DNA from: Planctomycetaceae bacterium
Lineage (GTDB): Bacteria > Planctomycetota > Planctomycetia > Planctomycetales > Planctomycetaceae
NCBI GenBank assembly: GCA_027080405.1
Contig: JALWSL010000325.1
Location: forward strand, 1 to 6,369
Length of the DNA stretch: 6,369 nucleotides
Direction: 5' to 3'
Both the position numbers and the translations under genes were made by a program. This document shows positions 1 to 3,877 of this stretch, in pieces. Each line of letters opens with the position of its first letter. Position 1 is the first letter of the stretch. The notes under the pieces were generated by a model. The model did not search any database and was not told the DNA's origin. It saw only the letters and a list, made by a program, of their open reading frames with translations.

Positions 1-783
1 GTCATCAGTGATTCCGGTGTAGGGCGCACACGCATGATGGAGGAACGAATCGGACAACTGCGAGCGGAGCTATCACCTGTCGTAGAAAAAAACTGGCGAA
101 ACCTGGGGGCCTTGGCAACCTATGCAGTAGAAGCAACCTGTAGAAATATGACACCGAATACCAGTGAATCTGAAATTGCGGGTGAGGTCGCTCACCGCTC
201 GATCAAGCGCGGAATCGTTCCTGTCCAGATACAGGTATTGGCGGATGGCCGTTTACGCAGGTATCGACATTGGTCCTACGGAAATGGCATTGTCGAAAAG
301 CAGTGCACCATCAACTTTGTCGCCAGAAAAAAGGGAGTCCATTACGCCGTTTCCCGTTCTGTCTCCTTTTCCCAACTTGGAACAGAGGAGCAACAGGAGT
401 ACCAACAGGCCGGCGAAACCCTTGCAGCGATATTACCCCTGGTGCAGGAGGGAGACTGCCATCAGCAGGTTTGGCAGGAACTGAAAAACATCTGTCAAGA
501 GAAAAAAATCGGCAATCAATGGCGGGCAGCCGCGTTTGCCTGGCAATTGGGATTTCGACATCCCGAACAGGTCTTCAAACCGCGGGAAGACCAATTCTTC
601 ATGTCGCACACTCCCTGGCACTGGCAAAGTGTCGTCGGTTCGACAATGATTGCCCATACATTCATTGTCGGAAGGAACATCACCGAGGACTACGGCCAAA
701 GCGAGCGCTGGCCGATCCGCGAATTCACCGCCTCCGATGGTACCTGTTTTCAATTCCCTGAAATACTGGAACGGACCTGTTAA
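1..783 (+). CDS. M24 (creatinase/prolidase-like) peptidase-fold protein, N-terminus outside the window
   Basis: The frame is open from base 1 to the TAA at 781-783, so the true start lies upstream; the ATGs at 34 and 37 are internal, and 260 residues are visible. The visible start, reading SDSGVGRTRMMEERIGQLR, looks like the linker after a creatinase-type N-terminal domain. It is followed by a helical segment with E-x-A-x-E-V-A-H-R and K-R-G, as in M24 'pita-bread' domains. Landmarks are ADGRLRRYRHW near visible residues 81-91, the F-V-A-R-K-K-G-V strand and S-R-S-V-S-F near 117-122. A closing strand S-T-M-I-A-H-T-F-I-V follows, where active M24 enzymes have Glu before the final beta-strand. 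M24 enzymes hydrolyse Xaa-Pro or related bonds with a dinuclear metal centre (Asp, Asp, His, Glu, Glu). I cannot find that complete set, so this is probably a non-peptidase or altered member. The next gene starts 203 bases downstream, so an operon is not evident. The fold assignment is fairly secure; the function is not. Confidence 0.75.
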   Translation, partial: VISDSGVGRTRMMEERIGQLRAELSPVVEKNWRNLGALATYAVEATCRNMTPNTSESEIAGEVAHRSIKRGIVPVQIQVLADGRLRRYRHWSYGNGIVEKQCTINFVARKKGVHYAVSRSVSFSQLGTEEQQEYQQAGETLAAILPLVQEGDCHQQVWQELKNICQEKKIGNQWRAAAFAWQLGFRHPEQVFKPREDQFFMSHTPWHWQSVVGSTMIAHTFIVGRNITEDYGQSERWPIREFTASDGTCFQFPEILERTC

Positions 784-985
784 GCCATTTTTTCCGTCCT
801 GTGATGCCAATAACGGGAATTGACAAACGATAGAAAGAAATAGATGAAAGAAGTCATCTCAAGGGATCAATTCGGTGATCGAGTTCCAAACAGATCGAGA
901 CCAATAAACAGATCCGTTGCGTGGATGGCCAACCCAGTTTCCATTCTCCTACAAGGCTCTGTAAATTGATGCCTGCCTTAAAGAT
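784..985. other. Spacer between the M24-like gene and the glycosyltransferase; no gene recognised
   Basis: This 202-base gap holds a perfect TTGACA hexamer at 820-825, but no convincing -10 box stands 16-18 bases downstream; the nearest AT-rich hexamer, TAGATG at 841-846, is 15 bases away and a poor match. A short inverted repeat, AGATGA (842-847) and TCATCT (854-859), could form a 6-bp hairpin with a 6-base loop. It has no T-run after it, so it is not a standard terminator. A 41-codon open frame at 844-969 resembles no known protein. I see no clear terminator for the upstream gene. Confidence 0.4.
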
Positions 986-2224
986 ATGAAAATCTGCTTT
1001 GTCCTGTTGCACGCTTATCCTGTTGTCGAACCGACCGCTGCTGGAGTTTTCGGGGGGTCAGAAACGCGTGCAGTTACCATCGCCCGGGGACTGGCCCGAT
1101 ACACCGATCATGAAATCTGCTTTATTGTTCGTCATCCCGACCTGAAAAAAAAACGGGTGATCGATGGGATCACCTTCATTCCCTGGCGTGACTTCTGGGC
1201 AGAAACGCGTCTGCATGTCGCAGAGCATCTCGATACGACCGTCCTTCCCGGGATACGTCTCAATCGTTGGAGTTGGAAACTGCTCTGGGAAATCCCGCTA
1301 CTGGCGGCGACCTCACTGTGGCGGAGAAAATATCGGGATCCGCGTCACGTCGCCAACATCTTTCGACAGGTCGATGCGGACCTCTACTGCGGCTTTGGCA
1401 TCAATGCCCATGCGGTTCAAACGGTTTATAACGCCAAACTGCTGGGACGTCCCAGCCTGTTGTTTATCGGCCACGACATGGACCTCGATGAACGAATTTA
1501 TCCGGGAAGCGACTACATCAGTCCGTATCGTGACTACGCAGAACCGAGCTATTGGGTTCTGAAAAACGCGGGGCGAATTATTGCCCAGACGACACTTCAA
1601 CAACAACTTCTACAGGAACGGTTTGACCGTGATTCCGATCTGCTTTCCAATCCGTTCGATCTTGAAGAGTGGCAAAAGGGCATGAAAAATTCTTCGTTTG
1701 AAAATCCGTGGGGAACAGAAAAATATACCTTGTGGATTGGGCGAGCAGAAGAGGTTCACAAAAAACCTTCCCGGTTGATCGAACTGGCGTTACGATCTGC
1801 CTCGATAAAATTCGTCATGATTATGAACCCTTCCCATCATGATGTTGAAAAACAGATCAGGCAGCAGGCGCCGGAAAATGTAAAAATCATCGATGCCTTG
1901 CCGTACTCTCAAATGCCCGGGGCGTTCCGCCATGCGAACATTTTTGTGAATACCTCCTCTCAGGAAGGGTTTCCGAACGTGTTTCTTCAAGCGATCGCTT
2001 CAAAAGTACCTATCATCTCATACGAAGTGGGCGAAGAATTTCTGAAAGAATCACGAGCAGGAATCTGCGTCCGCGGGGATGTGGCCCAGGCCAGCCAATT
2101 GCTGGTTGAGCAAAGACTTGCCGAACGGACGGACTCTGATGCCGCTTCGCAGTACCTGCGTACTCATCATCTCTGTCCGACAGTATGCAACCACCTGGCG
2201 GGGCTGATGGAAGAACTTGGTTGA
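986..2224 (+). CDS. GT4-like (GT-B fold) glycosyltransferase
   Basis: This 412-aa protein has the length and layout of a GT-B retaining glycosyltransferase, which moves a sugar from a nucleotide-sugar donor to an acceptor, usually at the cytoplasmic membrane face. The N-terminal Rossmann-like half opens with MKICFVLLHAYP and a glycine-rich GGSE turn (residues 23-26) before the R-A-V-T-I-A-R-G-L-A helix. The C-terminal donor-binding half starts near 247 with Y-T-L-W-I-G-R (247-253), followed by KK at 259-260, the usual place for a donor-phosphate lysine. The signature strand F-V-N-T-S-S-Q-E-G-F-P-N-V-F-L-Q-A lies at 320-336. First Glu of the E-x7-E motif is E327; the second position is Gln335 (codon CAA at 1988-1990) instead of Glu. 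No signal peptide or clear transmembrane helix is seen. The ATG at 986 is the first after an in-frame TAA at 962-964; only a weak TAAAG precedes it. Three consecutive AAA codons make an A9 run at 1145-1153. No sugar-biosynthesis or transport genes are adjacent, so donor and acceptor cannot be predicted. Confidence 0.85.
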   Translation: MKICFVLLHAYPVVEPTAAGVFGGSETRAVTIARGLARYTDHEICFIVRHPDLKKKRVIDGITFIPWRDFWAETRLHVAEHLDTTVLPGIRLNRWSWKLLWEIPLLAATSLWRRKYRDPRHVANIFRQVDADLYCGFGINAHAVQTVYNAKLLGRPSLLFIGHDMDLDERIYPGSDYISPYRDYAEPSYWVLKNAGRIIAQTTLQQQLLQERFDRDSDLLSNPFDLEEWQKGMKNSSFENPWGTEKYTLWIGRAEEVHKKPSRLIELALRSASIKFVMIMNPSHHDVEKQIRQQAPENVKIIDALPYSQMPGAFRHANIFVNTSSQEGFPNVFLQAIASKVPIISYEVGEEFLKESRAGICVRGDVAQASQLLVEQRLAERTDSDAASQYLRTHHLCPTVCNHLAGLMEELG

Positions 2225-2316
2225 CTCCCGGCTGTGGTTCAACGCTGCGGAAATGGGGGGGGCGATTTGGAATTTGAGAATTGATCTGGTAGACTCGACG
2301 TAAAACCGCTTCCTTT

Positions 2317-2369
2317 CCGCATCGAAACAGCTTCAAGAAGATGTTCGCCTTTGCTTGTCATCGATGCGG
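2317..2369. repeat. Perfect 9-bp inverted repeat, long interval
   Basis: CCGCATCGA at 2317-2325 is the exact reverse complement of TCGATGCGG at 2361-2369, with 35 bases between. The flanking bases do not extend the pairing. The interval contains a small CTTC-AA-GAAG element at 2331-2340, so a transcript could fold as a nested two-stem structure. There is no U-tract after the right arm. It lies upstream of the extended -10-like box at 2385-2393. Its role is unknown: an operator, an attenuator-like fold in a transcript reading through from the glycosyltransferase gene, or chance. Confidence 0.5.
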
Positions 2370-2384
2370 TGCGGTGAATCATGG

Positions 2385-2393
2385 TGGTATAGT
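2385..2393 (+). promoter_or_regulatory. Candidate extended -10 promoter for the small membrane protein
   Basis: TGGTATAGT matches the extended -10 pattern TG-n-TATAAT with one mismatch in the hexamer (TATAGT at 2388-2393). No good -35 box lies 16-18 bases upstream; TTGTCA at 2355-2360 is 27 bases away, which is too far. Extended -10 promoters can work without a -35. The expected start of transcription, near 2400, would leave a leader of about 29 bases before the ATG at 2429. The call rests on consensus matching alone. Confidence 0.35.
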
Positions 2394-2428
2394 GCCCTGC
2401 TTTCCAAGATCTCGAATGGCTACCTCTG

Positions 2429-2776
2429 ATGGAACCGAATGAACTCCAGGCAAAACGCGTTCCTTTAGGGGCCCTGACACTTTTTTTTCTTTTCGCCTCG
2501 CTATGCGTCTGGTGGGCCGATCCCGGCAGGCAACTCATCTATGGTGCGTTACTGCGAGTCGGAACGATGCTCGGTGCGTTCTGGCTGGCAATTCCGGTTC
2601 TGGTTCAGCACCCGAAGATTCTCAGGCGATTACCCTGGTATCTGATTGGTGGGATCATCTTCATTGCCGCCTTTATCAAATATTTATGGATGATGATCCC
2701 TTTATTGATCCTCATTGGAATTTTAAGCATGTTCGCGGGGAAACATCCTCCGGATCGACGAACAGGCCGTCGATAA
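2429..2776 (+). CDS. Small integral membrane protein, about four transmembrane helices, family not recognised
   Basis: The 115-aa product is strongly hydrophobic. Probable membrane segments are residues 12-30 (GALTLFFLFASLCVWW core), 37-59 (with YGALLRVGTMLGAFWLA), 70-86 (with WYLIGGIIFIAAFI) and 87-103 (with MMIPLLILIGILSMF). A basic loop HPKILRRL lies at 61-68, and the tail RRTGRR at 110-115 is also basic. By the positive-inside rule both would sit in the cytoplasm, consistent with a four-helix arrangement with both ends inside. No signal peptide, catalytic motif or known domain was identified, so no function is proposed. ATG 2429 is the first Met of the frame; no clear Shine-Dalgarno precedes it. 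A T8 run at 2481-2488 falls within the first helix codons. It reads as a real gene: uninterrupted membrane-protein composition, a plausible upstream -10, and a position between genes on the same strand. The regulator gene begins 96 bases later, so co-transcription is possible. Confidence 0.7.
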   Translation: MEPNELQAKRVPLGALTLFFLFASLCVWWADPGRQLIYGALLRVGTMLGAFWLAIPVLVQHPKILRRLPWYLIGGIIFIAAFIKYLWMMIPLLILIGILSMFAGKHPPDRRTGRR

Positions 2777-2827
2777 CGGAGAGTAAACCGCAATCGATTC
2801 CCTCAAATGCTTTTCGGCCTGTCCGCC
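2757..2827. repeat. Imperfect inverted repeat spanning the stop codon of the small membrane gene
   Basis: ACAGGCCG at 2762-2769 is the exact reverse complement of CGGCCTGT at 2815-2822. Pairing continues outward to 2757 and 2827 with 11 of 13 positions matched. Within the 45-base interval, TCGAT (2770-2774) can pair with ATCGA (2793-2797), and CGG (2777-2779) with CCG (2788-2790). The left arm lies in the last codons of the membrane-protein gene and the right arm in the spacer before the regulator gene. No T-run follows. It could be a transcript fold that protects or separates the two genes, or chance. Confidence 0.45.
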
Positions 2828-2872
2828 CCTGAAATTTCGTCATAGCTTCTCTGTAATCCCGAGTGACCACCG

Positions 2873-3616
2873 ATGACCGAAAACAGTCCTCAAGATATTT
2901 CTTCCGATACTCACGAAGTTCGCCCAACAGAGAAGGAACCGAGACAGAAAGGGACGACAGCTCGCCTGTTTGATGACATGCTCCACCTGATTGAATCGGG
3001 CGAATGGGCTGTCAACGAGGCAATCCCCAGTGAACGGACCTTAATGAAAGAGTTCGGAGTCAGCCGTATCGCGGTGCGGGAATCGCTTTCGATGCTTAAA
3101 GCACTCGGTGTGCTGAATATCTCCCACGGCAAAAGCACCACGGTCTGCAAAATGAGTTCGGAAACATTGGCCAAACTGTTCCCGTTGATGCTCTCCATGG
3201 AGGGGAAACAATCTCTCAGACACGTCTTTGAAGTCCGATTGGGCCTCGAACTTCAAACCGCGCGGCTCGCCGCCCGGAAAAGAACAACAGAAGATATCAA
3301 CCGTCTGACCGCATTGGTGAAACGGTTTGATTCCTATGAAAATGACACTCCGGAATCAATTGAAGCGGATCATCAATTTCACGTTCAGATTGCCAAAGCA
3401 ACAGGGAACCCGCTGTTCTGGGTTCTTCTGAATATCCTGGGGTCTTATGTCAAATTCGCGCAACGGGAAAGTGGCAAATCCGATCCCGAACAACACCGGC
3501 GAGCTTCACAGGCCCATCACGCCATTTTACAGGCCATTTCTGAATGCGATCCCGATAAGTCACAGCGGGAAATGGAAAAACATCTGCGCGATGCCCATTT
3601 GACTCCTCCCCAATAG
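2873..3616 (+). CDS. GntR-family transcription regulator, FadR subfamily (FCD domain)
   Basis: This 247-aa cytoplasmic DNA-binding protein has an N-terminal polar extension (about 1-27) and then a GntR winged helix at about 28-95. The winged helix shows the characteristic P-S-E-R-T-L at 52-57, [12 protein letters not shown] at 61-72 (recognition helix), L-K-A-L-G-V-L (75-81) and the wing residues S-H-G-K-S (84-88). The FCD effector domain follows at about 113-240. Its expected metal/ligand residues are present: D166 and H170 in A-D-H-Q-F-H, H215 in the H-H-A-I-L-Q-A-I helix, and H237 near the end. The ATG at 2873 is the first possible start after an in-frame TGA at 2864-2866; Shine-Dalgarno is absent or very weak. 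FCD regulators typically sense organic acids, sugar acids or related metabolites and repress neighbouring catabolic genes. The secreted propeller gene 261 bases downstream is the natural candidate target, and palindromes lie between them, but the effector and target are inferred. Confidence 0.9.
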   Translation: MTENSPQDISSDTHEVRPTEKEPRQKGTTARLFDDMLHLIESGEWAVNEAIPSERTLMKEFGVSRIAVRESLSMLKALGVLNISHGKSTTVCKMSSETLAKLFPLMLSMEGKQSLRHVFEVRLGLELQTARLAARKRTTEDINRLTALVKRFDSYENDTPESIEADHQFHVQIAKATGNPLFWVLLNILGSYVKFAQRESGKSDPEQHRRASQAHHAILQAISECDPDKSQREMEKHLRDAHLTPPQ

Positions 3617-3641
3617 AGTCGCAAATCTCGGCGGCGGTCTC

Positions 3642-3676
3642 CTTCCCCGATCAAAGTGCTTCCCCCGATCAAAGTG
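3642..3676. repeat. Tandem direct repeat, two copies of a 17/18-bp unit
   Basis: CTTCCCCGATCAAAGTG at 3642-3658 is followed directly by CTTCCCCCGATCAAAGTG at 3659-3676. The copies differ only by one extra C in the C-run. A degenerate start of a third copy, CTTCCC, appears at 3687-3692. The repeat lies just downstream of the regulator stop codon and upstream of the propeller gene. It could be a pair of protein-binding sites, with a spacing near two helical turns, or a slippage product. Confidence 0.8.
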
Positions 3677-3685
3677 TATCATACT
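3675..3685. promoter_or_regulatory. Candidate operator, palindrome GTAT-C-ATAC
   Basis: GTATCATAC at 3676-3684 is an inverted repeat with one central base. With its 5' T it reads TGTATCATAC, close to the TGTAT-n-ATACA type of half-site arrangement seen in some FadR-subfamily operators. The outer 3' base is T instead of A, so the outer pair is imperfect. It stands 59 bases after the regulator stop and about 190 bases before the propeller start codon. Assigning it to the adjacent regulator is inference. Confidence 0.3.
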
Positions 3686-3757
3686 GCTTCCCGCTACCCG
3701 TTCGGCTCGGCTCTCATTTCCGATTTTCCTGAAACCACACCAACGCGAACACCAACA

Positions 3758-3770
3758 TTCGGAGTCCGAA
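3758..3770. promoter_or_regulatory. 13-bp perfect palindrome TTCGGAGTCCGAA, candidate operator
   Basis: TTCGGA (3758-3763) and TCCGAA (3765-3770) are exact reverse complements around a single central G at 3764. As RNA this would need a looser loop (TTCGG-AGT-CCGAA). It is followed by AAAAGAG, not a T-run, so it is not an intrinsic terminator on the + strand. It is centred about 60 bases upstream of the -10 box at 3819, an upstream regulatory position. Which protein would bind is unknown; the neighbouring GntR regulator is one candidate. Confidence 0.4.
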
Positions 3771-3778
3771 AAGAGATG

Positions 3779-3805
3779 AGTGTTATTATCTCATGTGGCA
3801 ACACT
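3779..3805. promoter_or_regulatory. Inverted repeat AGTGTT-n15-AACACT overlapping the -35 region
   Basis: AGTGTT at 3779-3784 and AACACT at 3800-3805 are exact reverse complements, 15 bases apart, with centres 21 bases apart (two helical turns). The right arm lies where the -35 box of the candidate promoter should be. Overlapping short stems also exist here: GAGAT (3773-3777) with ATCTC (3788-3792), and ATGAG (3776-3780) with CTCAT (3790-3794). Geometry suits a dimeric regulator, but the bound protein is unknown. Confidence 0.4.
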
Positions 3806-3818
3806 TCCCTGCTTGACG

Positions 3819-3824
3819 TATAAT
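3819..3824 (+). promoter_or_regulatory. Candidate -10 box (TATAAT) for the propeller-domain gene
   Basis: A perfect TATAAT lies 53 bases before the ATG at 3878, predicting transcription from about 3831 and a leader of about 47 bases. The -35 region is poor: TGGCAA at 3796-3801 (17-base spacing) matches the consensus at only three positions, and there is no extended -10 TG. A consensus -10 with a weak -35 and an inverted repeat across it suggests regulation by an activator or repressor. This is inferred from sequence only. Confidence 0.5.
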
Positions 3825-3877
3825 GGGGCGGTCATCAAAACGGTTCCCATTCCAGATAGCAGAGTAAGACAATCAGG

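Larger units (their letters stand above)
2225..2428. other. Spacer after the glycosyltransferase with an inverted repeat and a G8 run
   Basis: This 204-base gap contains no supported gene. It holds a run of eight G at 2255-2262, a perfect 9-bp inverted repeat with a 35-base interval, and an extended -10-like sequence just before the small membrane protein; the last two are listed separately. No T-rich tail follows any stem, so I cannot name a terminator for the glycosyltransferase gene. Confidence 0.4.

Noticed and set aside
433..810. 125-codon open frame on the minus strand
   Set aside because: It lies opposite the well-supported M24-like gene, its translation has no family features, and it disagrees with the direction of all neighbours.
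820..825. Perfect TTGACA as a -35 box
   Set aside because: No acceptable -10 hexamer at 16-18 bases downstream.
844..969. 41-codon open frame on the + strand before the glycosyltransferase
   Set aside because: No recognisable motif, no ribosome binding site beyond GAAAG, and this length is expected by chance in a spacer.
2416..2442. Eight-codon leader frame overlapping the start of the small membrane gene
   Set aside because: No ribosome binding site and no regulatory codon pattern; such a short frame is easily found by chance.
2239..2538. 99-codon open frame on the minus strand across the spacer and the small membrane gene
   Set aside because: Composition rich in Ser, Arg and Lys without domain features; it overlaps the start of a gene with convincing membrane-protein composition.
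3601..3620. GACTC/GAGTC hairpin over the regulator stop as a terminator
   Set aside because: Only 5 bp with a 10-base loop and no T-run after it.
3813..3818. TTGACG directly before TATAAT as a -35 box
   Set aside because: It abuts the -10 with no spacer, so it cannot act as the -35 of that promoter.
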